Shown: positions 26,349 to 36,088 of the stretch, piece by piece
How the letters are laid out: every line of letters begins with the position of its first letter
Numbering within the stretch: position 1 is the stretch's first letter
Origin: Burkholderia sp. 4M9327F10
Lineage (GTDB): Bacteria > Pseudomonadota > Gammaproteobacteria > Burkholderiales > Burkholderiaceae
Direction of reading: 5' to 3'
Length of the DNA: 64,000 nt
Assembly (NCBI RefSeq): GCF_005503145.1
Contig: NZ_SCNV01000017.1
Span: forward strand, 79,747-143,746
Notes under the pieces: model-generated
The model's database searches: none
Told to the model about the DNA's origin: nothing
Seen by the model: only the letters and a program-made list of their open reading frames with translations
Translations under genes and position numbers: made by a program

Positions 26349-26596
26349 AGAAAAAGAGGCGTAGGCAAGGTGTGCAGGACGTGCCCGGGAATCTCTCTCG
26401 CGAAGGCCGTTTGGTAAACGGAGAGTCGGTTCGCAGAGGATGATGGCCGAGCCTATATTTACCTGCACAGATACAGACGAATCCTTTCGCACCGGGCGTT
26501 TGCCAGGATTTACTGATCCTGCCCGCTTGCATTTTGCCCGTTGACTCACGATGTGTTTCCAAGTAGTTCGACATTTTCGCGCCCGATTACACGACC
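26349..26596. other. 248-bp intergenic stretch
   Basis: No convincing gene is seen. The first 25 bases continue an alternative frame of the DUF4274 tail (a stop at 26363-26365 in that frame), which is only meaningful if the G-run upstream has suffered an indel. Confidence 0.4.
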
Positions 26597-26833
26597 GTGA
26601 CAAACGCCGATTACGAAACGACGAAAACAGTGCAGGTGGAGGTCGATGGTGCGATGCACGAGGGACGGTTCCGCGTGATGGGGGGTAATGTCATCGTGTA
26701 TTTTGAGGATGAAATCAAGTATGCGCTGTACGGTTTGGATAGGCGGGAAACTGTGGCGCGGTGGCTCCTCTCTGATCTGTGTCGATGCCAGAATGCGAAG
26801 AAACGCAAACGCGGCACATCCCAGCAGGATTGA
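26597..26833 (+). CDS. small conserved-looking hypothetical protein
   Basis: 78 residues from a GTG start, with no signal peptide or membrane helix. The order VQVEVDGAMHEGRFRVMGGNVIVYFEDEIKYA suggests a small antiparallel beta-sheet of the kind seen in short Burkholderiales proteins, followed by a helix (RETVARWLLSDLCRCQ) and a basic tail. I do not know a function. It is the last gene of the accessory region before the tRNA. Confidence 0.45.
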   Translation: MTNADYETTKTVQVEVDGAMHEGRFRVMGGNVIVYFEDEIKYALYGLDRRETVARWLLSDLCRCQNAKKRKRGTSQQD

Positions 26834-27103
26834 GCGGTGTGGTATCTCTTGACCTGCGGTGTTTTGGGGACGCTGAGTTTGGCCCTGCGAAGGCTCTTCC
26901 GATTGGCGATCGCTCAGAGGGAGCAGTGACAGGCGCAAGGCGTGTGAAATACGAATTCCTGCAATTGCTGCGGCGAATCTGTGGACCAGCAGAAGGCCTG
27001 CGACGTAGTCAAGCTTGAGGAGCGTCCCTTGGCTATGTGGATCGACATGGATTGATGCTGACCCAAAATGCCTACACGGCGCCTACATGAAGCCGTAAAC
27101 GGA
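26834..27103. other. 270-bp stretch between the small hypothetical gene and the tRNA-Lys terminator
   Basis: No gene with support. A 79-codon frame at 26779-27018 overlaps the previous gene in another frame and looks like a shadow. I looked here for a partial copy of the tRNA-Lys 3' end (an attachment-site repeat) and saw none. Confidence 0.4.
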
Positions 27104-27138
27104 CAAAGGGTTACAGGCGTAAGGCCTGCAACCCTTTG
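27104..27138 (-). terminator. stem-loop downstream of tRNA-Lys, probable terminator
   Basis: CAAAGGGTT (27104-27112) pairs with AACCCTTTG (27130-27138), and inside it CAGGC pairs with GCCTG, giving a long hairpin 7 bp beyond the tRNA 3' end. Read on the minus strand it is followed by a short pyrimidine stretch only; on the plus strand the following ATTTCTTT is more T-rich, so it may work in both directions. Confidence 0.55.
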
Positions 27139-27145
27139 ATTTCTT

Positions 27146-27221
27146 TGGTAGGCCGTACGGGATTCGAACCTGTGACCAACGGATTAAAAGTCCGCTGCTC
27201 TACCAGCTGAGCTAACGACCC
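27146..27221 (-). tRNA. tRNA-Lys, anticodon TTT, CCA encoded
   Basis: Read on the minus strand the 76 bases start GGGTCGTTAGCTCAG, have the anticodon stem-loop GGACTTTTAATCC with anticodon TTT, a T-arm GGTTCGAATCC and an acceptor end CGGCC-TA followed by CCA. The acceptor, D, anticodon and T stems all pair (with a G-T pair at the first acceptor position). The 3' end faces the accessory region on the left. Confidence 0.95.
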
Positions 27222-27290
27222 AAAAGAGAAGCGGGATTATAGCGATAGCGCGCCAAGCTTGTCAACCCACCAGGCACCACTCCGCAAAAC

Positions 27291-27322
27291 GAAAAGCCCG
27301 AGGCAATGACTGCCCCGGGCTT
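27291..27322 (-). terminator. Rho-independent terminator of the tol-pal operon
   Basis: On the minus strand AAGCCCGGGGCA, a five-base loop, and TGCCTCGGGCTT form a 12-bp stem with one G-T pair, directly followed by TTCG with a run of T. It lies 63 bp after the cpoB stop and also separates the operon from tRNA-Lys. Confidence 0.85.
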
Positions 27323-27384
27323 CCCGGCGAGAGGCGCGCGTGGCGTTTAATCCGACACTACGCGTGATACTGCAACTGCCTGAA

Positions 27385-28143
27385 CTACTTGATTTGCGAC
27401 AACTTGCTCTGCGCCGACTGCGCGACGTCCGAGCTGCCGTATTGCGCGACGATCTGCTCGAGGGTCTTCTTTGCTGCCGACTTCTGACCCTGCTCGAGCT
27501 GATTGTTGGCAATCGCGAGCAGCGCTTCCGGCGCACGCGGATGCTGCGGGTAATTCTTAACGACGCCTTCCCACGTAGCCGTGGAACCCTTGTAGTCGCG
27601 CAATGCATATAGCGCGTTGCCGAGCCAGTACTGCGCGGTCGGCTGATAAGGGCTCTGTGGATACTTGGAGATGAAGCTGCGGAACGAGGCCGCCGCGCTC
27701 TTGAAGTCGCCGTTGCGGAACTGCTGCGAAGCCGCATTGAACGCGTCCGTCTCGCCCGGCTGGACCGTGCCTTCCACACCATCAACCGTCTGCTGCTGCG
27801 GCTCGAACTTCTTCAGCCGCGTGTCGAGATCGGTGTAGTAGTCCTTCTGCTGCTTCTGCAGCGTGGCAAGCTGGTTCGCCATGTCCTCGTTCTGTCCGCG
27901 CAGCGTCGCGACCTGCTGGTTGAGCTGGTCGAGGCGGTTGGACTGATCGAGGATGGTCCGCTGGGCGGCCGACAACTGGCTCGACAGGCTATCGGTCTTG
28001 GTGCGCAGATCGAGAATCGCCTGACGGGCCTGGTCGTCGTCGAACATGCCGGCGTGAGCCGGCACGGCCGTCAAGGCCGAGCCCGCCACACAGGCGGCTG
28101 CAGCAAAGCGCAGCCAGGAGAAACGTTGCGTCATACGGCTCAT
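27385..28143 (-). CDS. cpoB: cell division coordinator CpoB (YbgF)
   Basis: 252 residues: signal peptide (FAAAACVAGSALTAVPAHA), an N-terminal trimerising coiled coil (about 40-100, with LRTKTDSLSSQLSAAQ and LDQLNQQVATLRGQ), a linker, and C-terminal TPRs (FNAASQQFRNGDFKSAAASF, then AQYWLGNALYALRDY). CpoB is periplasmic, binds TolA and coordinates peptidoglycan synthesis with outer membrane constriction at division. I chose the ATG at 28143, six bases after the pal stop; the ATG at 28134 with AGGTG upstream is an alternative. It is the last gene of the tol-pal operon. Confidence 0.93.
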   Translation of the reverse strand: MSRMTQRFSWLRFAAAACVAGSALTAVPAHAGMFDDDQARQAILDLRTKTDSLSSQLSAAQRTILDQSNRLDQLNQQVATLRGQNEDMANQLATLQKQQKDYYTDLDTRLKKFEPQQQTVDGVEGTVQPGETDAFNAASQQFRNGDFKSAAASFRSFISKYPQSPYQPTAQYWLGNALYALRDYKGSTATWEGVVKNYPQHPRAPEALLAIANNQLEQGQKSAAKKTLEQIVAQYGSSDVAQSAQSKLSQIK

Positions 28144-28149
28144 CACCTA

Positions 28150-28659
28150 TTACTGTTGGTAGACGAGGTCAGCGCGGCGGTTTTGTGCCCACGACGCTTC
28201 GTCATGACCGTCGGCCAGCGGCTTTTCCTTGCCCAGGCTCACGGCTTCCATTTGCGAATCCGGCACGCCAAGCAGCGACAGCGCGCGACGCACGGCTTCA
28301 GCACGCTTCTGGCCGAGTGCCAGGTTGTACTCGCTCGTGCCGCGTTCGTCGGTGTTGCCCTGGATCAGCACGTGACGTTCCGGGTGTGCCTTCAGGTAAC
28401 GCGCGTGTTGCCCCAGCAGCGACTGGTATTCGTCCTTGACCGAGTAGCTGTCGAAGTCGAAGTAGACGCTACGCTTGGCGAGCGGGCTGTTCGGATCGTT
28501 CAGCTCGTCGACGTTCACCTGTGCGACTGCATTCGGGTTCGGTTGCGTAGCGACCGCGCCACCCTTGTTGGCGTTTTCGTCGAGCTTGACACCCGAATGA
28601 CATGCTGCGAGTGCGCCGACCAGCAATGCGGCAAATACGATACGAAGTTTGGACATCAT
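28150..28659 (-). CDS. pal: peptidoglycan-associated lipoprotein Pal
   Basis: 169 residues. A lipoprotein signal with lipobox LAAC puts the lipidated Cys at position 20; the OmpA-like domain follows, with VYFDFDSYSVKDEY and the peptidoglycan-binding pattern GNTDERGTSEYNLALGQKRAEAVRRAL. Pal anchors the outer membrane to the cell wall and is moved by Tol during division. GGAGAG precedes the double ATG. The gene sits between tolB and cpoB in the usual order. Confidence 0.96.
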   Translation of the reverse strand: MMSKLRIVFAALLVGALAACHSGVKLDENANKGGAVATQPNPNAVAQVNVDELNDPNSPLAKRSVYFDFDSYSVKDEYQSLLGQHARYLKAHPERHVLIQGNTDERGTSEYNLALGQKRAEAVRRALSLLGVPDSQMEAVSLGKEKPLADGHDEASWAQNRRADLVYQQ

Positions 28660-28677
28660 TGTTACTCTCCTTGTGTG

Positions 28678-29970
28678 TTATTGCATAAACGGGCCCCAGG
28701 ACGGCTCGCGAACGATGCCGCCCTGAACGGACAGGACCTGCCGAGTGCGACCATCGGTCGATACTGCGGCCAACACGCCACGGCCGTTCACCTGTGTGGC
28801 GTAAAGAATGTACTGACCATTCGCCGCGAAGCTCGGCGATTCGTCATGTGTTGTGTCGGTCAGGCCGGTTGCCGAGCCGGACTGCAAGTCCTGGATATAC
28901 AGCTTGAAGGCGCCGCCCACTCGCGAAATGTAGGCGAGTTGCTTGCCGTCCGGGCTTACGCGCGGGCTGGTGTTGTAGCTGCCCGTGAACGTGACGCGCT
29001 GGGCCGCGCCCGCGCTTTCGCCCTGTGCCGGCATCTTGTAGATCTGCGGTTGACCGCCACGGTCGCTGGTGAAATAGATCCACTGTCCGTCAGGAGAGTA
29101 GTTCGGTTCGGTGTCGATCGAGGTGCCTTGCGTCAGCCGGCGCAGGCCGCTGCCGTCTGCATTGACGGCGAAAATCTGCGTGTTGCCGGTGCGCGAAAGC
29201 GCTACTGCGAGCGTGCGTCCATCCGGCGACCATGCCGGCGCACTGTTGTTACCCTTCTGGTCCGATACGATCACACGACGGCCCGTAGGCAGATCGTGGA
29301 TGTAAACAATCGGCTTCTTCTTTTCGAACGACACGTAAGCGACCTTCGTGCCGTCAGGCGACCACGCCGGCGAGATGATCGGCTCGGGGCTCGACAGCGC
29401 GATGTGCGCGTCCTGGCCGTCCGAATCGGAAATCTGCAACTGGTAGCGGTTGCCGGTCTTGATGACATAAGACAGGCGGGTGGCGAACACACCGCGATCG
29501 CCGAGCAGCTTGGCGTAGATGTAATCGGCAACCTTATGCGCGCTCATGCGCAGGCCGCTTTCGGGGCTGACGAGCACGAGGCCGCCGAGGCTTTCGCCTT
29601 TGACCGTGTCGTAGAGCTTGAAGCGCACTTCGTACTGGCCGTTCGGCAGGCGGTTCACGCTGCCGGCCACGAACGCGTTGGCGCCCTTGGCCTTCCAGCT
29701 ACCCAGATCGACCGAATCGGTTTCCGAAACGGGCGCGCTGCCGGCGTCGATATTGGTGAATTTGCCGCTGCGCTGCAAGTCCTGGCGCACGATGGTGCTG
29801 ACCTGCTGCGGCGAGTTCGCTTCATTGGCGAAATTCGCCGTTGCGATGGGGAACTGAGTGGCGCCGACGCCCGTCACGAGGACGTTCAGTTGTGCGTGCG
29901 CTGCGCCGCCGGCCGCAATCAGACACGACGCCACCAAAGTCCGCAGGCCTAGCTTGGTCATCAAACTCAT
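28678..29970 (-). CDS. tolB: Tol-Pal system beta-propeller protein TolB
   Basis: 430 residues, the usual length. Signal peptide ending AAGGAAHA, an N-terminal alpha/beta domain (to about 165), then six propeller blades with the repeated SPDG signature (WSPDGTKVAYVS, WSPDGRTLAVAL, YSPDGQWIYFTSD, VSPDGKQLAYIS). TolB is periplasmic and competes with peptidoglycan for Pal under control of TolA. It follows tolA after a gap of 114 bp and precedes pal by 18 bp. Confidence 0.96.
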   Translation of the reverse strand: MSLMTKLGLRTLVASCLIAAGGAAHAQLNVLVTGVGATQFPIATANFANEANSPQQVSTIVRQDLQRSGKFTNIDAGSAPVSETDSVDLGSWKAKGANAFVAGSVNRLPNGQYEVRFKLYDTVKGESLGGLVLVSPESGLRMSAHKVADYIYAKLLGDRGVFATRLSYVIKTGNRYQLQISDSDGQDAHIALSSPEPIISPAWSPDGTKVAYVSFEKKKPIVYIHDLPTGRRVIVSDQKGNNSAPAWSPDGRTLAVALSRTGNTQIFAVNADGSGLRRLTQGTSIDTEPNYSPDGQWIYFTSDRGGQPQIYKMPAQGESAGAAQRVTFTGSYNTSPRVSPDGKQLAYISRVGGAFKLYIQDLQSGSATGLTDTTHDESPSFAANGQYILYATQVNGRGVLAAVSTDGRTRQVLSVQGGIVREPSWGPFMQ

Positions 29971-30084
29971 GCTGTATGGATTCCCAAAAAATCAGATTTC
30001 TAACACTGTATGACAGCAGACAGACCCGGAAACTTTTAATTCGTTCCCGGGGACGCCCCGCTGGGCGGGGCGTTGCGGCTGCTG

Positions 30085-31089
30085 TCAACCTGCCGGCCGC
30101 AAGGTGATCAAGAAGCTCGCCGGCGCTTTGCCATCGGTATCGACCGGCATCGGGTCGGTAAGCTGCACTGCCCGAAGCGCCGCGTCGTCCCACTGCTGGT
30201 TGCCGCTGCTGCGTATGATCGTCGCGCTTAGCAACGTACCCGAAGGCGCGCAATGCACCGAAACCACCGTTTCGAGCCCCTGCGTATCGCCTCCCCAAGT
30301 GATGTTTCGCCGCACGAGACGCCTGACCTTGTCGGCATAACCCGGCGAGGTGGAGGTCCCACCCGAGCCGCTACCCGTGCCGCTCTTCGCCAGACCGTTG
30401 CCCGTCGAGCCTTCGCCGCCCGCCATGCCTTGCATCTGCGCGAGACGCGCCCGGCGTTCCTGGTCGAGCTTCTTCGCCTGCGCCGCGTCGGCTGCCGCTT
30501 TGGCGGCCTTGGCCGCTTTCTGGGCGTCGGCCTTCTTCTGCGCATCAGCCAGGGCCTGCTGTTTCTGCTGGTCCTCTTGCTGCTTTAACTGATCCTGCTT
30601 TTGCTGATCGGCCAGTTGCTGCTGCTTGAGCTTGTCAGCCTGCTGTTGCTGCTTCAGTTTGGCTGCCGCGGCCTTCTGGGCGGCCAGTTGGGCCGCCTGG
30701 TCGGCTGCGAGCTGCTGCTGGCGCTTCGCTTCGGCCTCCTGCTGGGCTTGCAGTTGCTGCAGGCGCTGCTGCTCGGCAAGCTGCGCCTGGCGCTCGGCTT
30801 CCTGTTGCTGGCGTTTCTTTTCCTGCAGCGCAATATCGGCCTGTTCGTCAGGCAGAGGCGGGGCAGGGGCCACCGGCACGGGCGGCGGCGTTGGCCGCGG
30901 CGTCGTGAGATCGGGTACTTCCGTCCACAGTTCGGCTTCGGCGCCTGCCGGCGTGCTGTTCTGCCATTGAATGCCGTGGTACAGAAAGAATCCGAGCAGC
31001 GCGTGCATCACCAGCGCGAGCGCAAAGGCTCGCCAGGTGCCGCGTTCGCGCGGTGGCTGGAGCGGGTAAGCGGAATTCTTGCGGATCAT
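30085..31089 (-). CDS. tolA: cell envelope protein TolA
   Basis: 334 residues. A membrane helix at about 20-40 (AFALALVMHALLGFFLYHG), a Pro-rich linker, a long Ala/Gln/Lys/Glu-rich helical stalk (about 85-235), a Gly/Ser linker and a C-terminal TonB-like domain (YADKVRRLVRRNITWGGD ... CAPSGTLLSATIIRSSGNQQWDDAALRAV). TolA couples TolQR proton flow to TolB-Pal. It overlaps the end of tolR by 4 bp (ATGA). Confidence 0.95.
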   Translation of the reverse strand: MIRKNSAYPLQPPRERGTWRAFALALVMHALLGFFLYHGIQWQNSTPAGAEAELWTEVPDLTTPRPTPPPVPVAPAPPLPDEQADIALQEKKRQQQEAERQAQLAEQQRLQQLQAQQEAEAKRQQQLAADQAAQLAAQKAAAAKLKQQQQADKLKQQQLADQQKQDQLKQQEDQQKQQALADAQKKADAQKAAKAAKAAADAAQAKKLDQERRARLAQMQGMAGGEGSTGNGLAKSGTGSGSGGTSTSPGYADKVRRLVRRNITWGGDTQGLETVVSVHCAPSGTLLSATIIRSSGNQQWDDAALRAVQLTDPMPVDTDGKAPASFLITLRPAG

Positions 31090-31538
31090 TGCGATTTGAC
31101 GAGCAAGCCAACGCGCTTGACGCCGCGAGCCTTCAGGTCGGACATCACGTTCATCACGGTTTCGTACTTCACCGTTTTGTCAGCGGCGATCACAACCGGC
31201 TGATCCGGGTGCGACTGCTCGCGGTCGGTGACGAAGCTGTTCAGATCTGCCCGTGTCATGTCTTCCTGCTGCATGGCGCCATTGTCGTCCTTGTATTTGA
31301 CGCTCATGTTGCCATCGGCGCGGATATTGACGACCACGGGCGGCGTTTGCTGTTGCGGGGAGGCCCCGCCGACGGTGGGCAGATTGACGATCGACGGTGC
31401 AACGAGCGGCGCGGTCACCATGAAGATCACGAGCAGCACGAGCATCACGTCGATATACGGCACGACGTTGATATCGGCCATCGCACGGCGCGAACGGCCG
31501 CCGCGCATACTGGAGGAGCGACTGGAGGAACCGGCCAT
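31086..31538 (-). CDS. tolR: Tol-Pal proton-channel subunit TolR
   Basis: 150 residues from the ATG at 31538, chosen because it gives the usual N-terminus and follows tolQ by 10 bp with a GGAGTCC site; a longer frame upstream lies inside tolQ. The single membrane helix contains the functional Asp (NVVPYIDVMLVLLVIFMVTAP), followed by a periplasmic domain ending VMSDLKARGVKRVGLL. With TolQ it forms the ExbBD/MotAB-like proton motor that energises TolA. Confidence 0.95.
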   Translation of the reverse strand: MAGSSSRSSSMRGGRSRRAMADINVVPYIDVMLVLLVIFMVTAPLVAPSIVNLPTVGGASPQQQTPPVVVNIRADGNMSVKYKDDNGAMQQEDMTRADLNSFVTDREQSHPDQPVVIAADKTVKYETVMNVMSDLKARGVKRVGLLVKSQ

Positions 31539-31548
31539 CGTGGACTCC

Positions 31549-32226
31549 TTAGTGCGCCTGACGCTGCAGGATGTTCGAGAATTCTTCGATGAAGGTCTCG
31601 AAGCGAATCGCCAGACGGTCGATGTCGTGGGCGTAGCGGTTATAGGCCACCACAGCCGGAATCGCGGCGAACAGGCCAATTGCCGTCGCGGTCAACGCCT
31701 CGGCGATGCCGGGCGCAACGTTGGCGAGCGTGGCCTGCTGGACGTTGGCGAGACCGCGGAACGCATTCATGATCCCCCAAACGGTGCCGAACAGGCCGAT
31801 GTACGGGCTGACCGAACCCACCGAGGCGAGGAACGCCAGATTGGCTTCGAGCACGTCCATCTCGCGCTGGAATGCTGCGCGCATGGCGCGGCGGGCGCCG
31901 TCGAGGATCAGGCCCGGGTCGTTGAGCCGCTTTTCCTTGCCCTTCAGGAACTCGCGCATGCCGGATTCGAAGATCCGTTCCAGGGCGCCGATCGTGTGGC
32001 GGTTGTTTGCGGCGCTTTGATACAGGGCCTGCAGGTCGCCGCCGGACCAGAAATCGCGTTCGAAACGCTCAGTTTGCGCCCGTGCACGGCGGATCGCAAA
32101 CCACTTGCGGAAGATGAAAGTCCACGACAGCAGCGACAGCAGCAGAAGCAGCGCCATCACTGCCTGGGCCAGCAGGCTCGCATTGAGAACGAGCGAAATG
32201 ATCGATAGATCTTGTGTAGTGTTCAT
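31549..32226 (-). CDS. tolQ: Tol-Pal proton-channel subunit TolQ
   Basis: 225 residues with three membrane helices: about 18-38, then a pair at about 135-155 and 170-190. The conserved LASVGSVSPYIGLFGTVWGIMNAF and ALTATAIGLFAAIPAVVAYN of the MotA/TolQ/ExbB family are present. It is the proton-channel partner of TolR and heads the tolQRAB-pal-cpoB transcription unit, with ybgC 155 bp upstream. Confidence 0.96.
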   Translation of the reverse strand: MNTTQDLSIISLVLNASLLAQAVMALLLLLSLLSWTFIFRKWFAIRRARAQTERFERDFWSGGDLQALYQSAANNRHTIGALERIFESGMREFLKGKEKRLNDPGLILDGARRAMRAAFQREMDVLEANLAFLASVGSVSPYIGLFGTVWGIMNAFRGLANVQQATLANVAPGIAEALTATAIGLFAAIPAVVAYNRYAHDIDRLAIRFETFIEEFSNILQRQAH

Positions 32227-32380
32227 AAAGGTTCTTTGTAACGTCCCGGATGGGGGCGTCCGGCTGCAAGGTCAGTCGAAGCTCGCCGTGGGGAAACCGG
32301 AAGCATCGGCAAACCGCGGGCCGAACCATGCTTTGTGTTGCTTGATCGATACGAGTTCACTGGCCTCGTAACAACGATGT

Positions 32381-32851
32381 TCAGCCGTTGTCCGTTGACA
32401 CGCTGGGTGCAGTTACTCCCGGCCCGCGCCGCAAGGCGGCGAGCACCGGCTCCGGAATGGCGGCGGGACGCAGGGCTACCCGGTCGACGCAGCCGACGCG
32501 AATGGTCCCGGTAGCAAGCAGCGTGCCCTCACGCCAGGCCTCCTGCGAGAAATCGACCGACGCGCGGCCAATTCGTTCAGGCCGGCTGACGATTTTGACC
32601 ACATCGTCAAGCCGTGCCGGCGCACGATAGTCCATTGCGGTGCTGCGGACGATAAACAGGGTGCCGGTTTGTTCCGCCAGCCGATCCTGCTCGACGCCGC
32701 ACGCGCGCAACCACTCGGTGCGCGCCCGCTCGAAGAACTTCAGATAGTTCGCGTAGAACACGATGCCGCCAGCGTCGGTATCTTCGTAGTACACGCGAAT
32801 CGGCCAGATAAAGCCGTTTTCGGCGCCGGGCTCGCTTGGGGACATATTCAT
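32381..32851 (-). CDS. ybgC: acyl-CoA thioesterase YbgC
   Basis: 156 residues from the ATG at 32851 (a second ATG two codons later is as good). A single hotdog domain: the family signature YYEDTDAGGIVFYANYLKFFERARTEW holds the catalytic Asp, and TAMDYRAPARLDDVVKI and GTIRVGCVD follow. YbgC hydrolyses acyl-CoA or acyl-ACP and is linked to phospholipid synthesis; it precedes tolQ in most proteobacteria, as here. A longer open frame to 32884 adds residues without family support. Confidence 0.93.
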   Translation of the reverse strand: MNMSPSEPGAENGFIWPIRVYYEDTDAGGIVFYANYLKFFERARTEWLRACGVEQDRLAEQTGTLFIVRSTAMDYRAPARLDDVVKIVSRPERIGRASVDFSQEAWREGTLLATGTIRVGCVDRVALRPAAIPEPVLAALRRGPGVTAPSVSTDNG

Positions 32852-32917
32852 GCGGCGCATTTTACCCGGAACGCACAATCCCACGTTATTTCGCGGGTGC
32901 GTCCCGGGTCGCGGGCT

Positions 32918-33664
32918 TTAGCCGCGATGCACGGAGAGTCCCGCGAAAGACTGCGCGACGGGCATCAGCTCGATCGTATTGACGTTGACGTGCGCCGGCC
33001 GGGTCGCGGTCCAGTAGATCGTGTCGGCGATATCCTCGGCCGTGAGCGGCTGCACGTTCTGGTAGACCGTCGCGGCCTTGGCGTCGTCGCCGCGAAAACG
33101 CACGTTCGAAAACTCCGTGCCGCCGCACAGCCCGGGCTCGACGTCGGTGACGCGCAGCGGGGTGCCGGCCAGATCCGCGCGCAGGTTCAGGCTGAACTGG
33201 CGCACGAAAGCCTTGGTGGCGCCGTACACGTTGCCGCCCGCGTAAGGCCAGTTGGCGGCCGCCGAGCCGAGGTTAAACACGTGCCCGCGCTGGCGCTCGA
33301 TCATGCCCGGCAGCAGCGTCCGGGTGACCTGCACGAGGCCCGTGCAGTTGGTGTCGATCATGGTTTGCCACTCGTCGAGGCTGGCTCGCTGCGCCGGTTC
33401 TAGGCCGAGGGCGAGGCCGGCGTTGTTGACCAGCACGTCGACGGCGGCAAAGGCTTCGGGCAGCGCAGCGGGCACCGCCTCGACGGCGGCGCGGTCGCGC
33501 ACATCCAGCTCAAACGGCAGGAGGGACTCGCCCAACTCGTCGGCCAGCGCCTGCAAACGGTCTTTGCGGCGCGCGGTGGCGACGACGCGATGGCCGCCCT
33601 TGACGAAAGTACGGGCGATGGCGGCGCCGAATCCTGCGGACGCCCCGGTGACGAACACGATCAT
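32918..33664 (-). CDS. ydfG: NADP-dependent 3-hydroxy acid dehydrogenase YdfG
   Basis: A short-chain dehydrogenase of 248 residues. It begins MIVFVTGASAGFGAAIA, with the cofactor loop GASAGFG; NNAG follows at about 81-84, and the catalytic Ser, Tyr and Lys are in NLGSAAANWPYAGGNVYGATKAF. The C-terminus FAGLSVHR is almost the E. coli YdfG end. YdfG oxidises L-allo-threonine, serine and other 3-hydroxy acids and also acts on malonic semialdehyde. I chose the ATG at 33664; the frame is open far upstream, but that part has no protein-like sequence and runs opposite to glyA and nrdR. It lies upstream of ybgC on the same strand. Confidence 0.93.
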   Translation of the reverse strand: MIVFVTGASAGFGAAIARTFVKGGHRVVATARRKDRLQALADELGESLLPFELDVRDRAAVEAVPAALPEAFAAVDVLVNNAGLALGLEPAQRASLDEWQTMIDTNCTGLVQVTRTLLPGMIERQRGHVFNLGSAAANWPYAGGNVYGATKAFVRQFSLNLRADLAGTPLRVTDVEPGLCGGTEFSNVRFRGDDAKAATVYQNVQPLTAEDIADTIYWTATRPAHVNVNTIELMPVAQSFAGLSVHRG

Positions 33665-34354
33665 TGCAGTTTCCTGATGGGGAGGGGAGATAGTCGCCAA
33701 GCCTACTTCCAATGCGGCGCTGCGGCAAGAATGACCTTGCCCCCAACGCAGCGTCTGCGGGACTGCCGCGATAACGGGGACAGCCGGGGCGCGGGCGACG
33801 GCCGGCTCGGTGCTTCGCCGGGTGAGCCGTTTCGAGCCAGGCCGGACAGTTTTGTCCCCGTTGGATTCGTCCCGGATGGTTTCGTCCCGGATGGTTTCGT
33901 CGTTAGCCGCCGGCTGCCCGGCAGCCCCGGGCCGCAGCCAGTTTTCATCAGACGTTTGGCGGAGGATCGGGGCGCTGCTACGAGCCGCGGCCAAGGTGGC
34001 CGGCGCGTCGCCCGCCGCCGCAACGGACTGCACGGCGACCCGGTTGCCTATTCCAGGCGCTTCCAATACACTAACGCGCTCATCCCTGCGTGACTGGCGA
34101 TAGAACCAAACAGGTTCAAGGTGGAGCGACCCACCGTGAAGCGCAGGGTGCCGTTTTGCCGTTCGCCTGGGCAGCCGTGATCCGCGCGCAGTCAATTGCG
34201 CCGCCGGTGGCTGTCCTGCCTCGCGTGTGCGGCGCATCTTTACTCGCCACGTCAGGGCTGGCCCAGCCGCCAGCAGCGCTGCGTACCCACTACGCTTTCT
34301 GCATGAAATTCGGCGCACGACCCGGTCAACCTGAATACACTCAACGGAACCCGT
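33665..34354. other. 690-bp intergenic region between ydfG and glyA
   Basis: The two flanking genes diverge, so promoters for both should be here, but I could not pick convincing -35/-10 boxes. Long frames exist on both strands because of the high G+C content; none has a recognisable product. A 15-bp tandem repeat lies at 33851-33901. I see no riboswitch that I can support before glyA. Confidence 0.5.
33851..33901. repeat. 15-bp tandem repeat, three full units
   Basis: TTCGTCCCGGATGGT occurs at 33866-33880 and again at 33881-33895, preceded by a diverged unit (33851-33865) and followed by a partial one. Because 15 is a multiple of three, the frames crossing it show pentapeptide repeats, but no real gene is supported there. 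Confidence 0.8.
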
Positions 34355-35602
<1,248 letters not shown>

Positions 35603-35605
35603 GCG

Positions 35606-36088
35606 ATGCGCTGCCCCTTCTGCCGGCACGACGATACGCAGGTTGTGGATTCCCGCGTATCCGAAGACGGCGCCGCAATTCGCCGGCGCCGCCGTTGCCC
35701 GGCCTGCGACAAACGTTTTACGACGTATGAGCGGGTCGAGCTGGCGTTGCCGTCGGTCGTCAAGAAGGATGGCAGCCGCACCGAATTCGATCGCCGCAAG
35801 ATCGTCGCGAGCATGCAACTGGCGCTGCGCAAGCGCCCGGTTGCGGCAGACGCGATCGACGCGGCCGTCGCCCGCATCGAATACCAGTTGCTGGGCAGTG
35901 GCGAGCGCGAAGTGCGCAGCGAACGCCTCGGCGAACTCGTGATGAACGAGTTGCGTGAGCTCGACACGATTGCCTACGTCCGCTTTGCTTCGGTGTATCG
36001 CCGTTTCGAGGACGTATCCGAATTCGAAGACGTCATCGAAGAGTTTCGCCGCGCGGCCACGCCGCCCAAGCCGTCCCGCAAGCGCTGA
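35606..36088 (+). CDS. nrdR: transcriptional repressor NrdR
   Basis: 160 residues. The N-terminal zinc ribbon has CPFC and CPAC pairs and the signature DSRVSEDGAAIRRRRRCPACDKRFTTYER; the rest is an ATP-cone domain (VVKKDGSRTEFDRRKIVASMQLALRKRPV). NrdR binds ATP/dATP and represses ribonucleotide reductase genes through NrdR boxes. Coupled to glyA. Confidence 0.97.
   Translation: MRCPFCRHDDTQVVDSRVSEDGAAIRRRRRCPACDKRFTTYERVELALPSVVKKDGSRTEFDRRKIVASMQLALRKRPVAADAIDAAVARIEYQLLGSGEREVRSERLGELVMNELRELDTIAYVRFASVYRRFEDVSEFEDVIEEFRRAATPPKPSRKR

Noticed and set aside
28054..29952. A plus-strand frame of 632 codons antisense to pal and tolB
   Set aside because: Arg/Val-rich shadow translation of the tol genes on the opposite strand.
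30400..30960. Low-complexity repeat in tolA region as a possible DNA repeat element
   Set aside because: It is the Ala/Gln/Lys-rich helical stalk normal for TolA.
33590..34093. Long frames on both strands in the ydfG-glyA spacer, showing pentapeptide repeats
   Set aside because: The repeats come from a 15-bp tandem repeat; no start signal or recognisable product on either strand.
34100..34354. Glycine or tetrahydrofolate riboswitch before glyA
   Set aside because: I could not find the conserved core or paired elements of either class.
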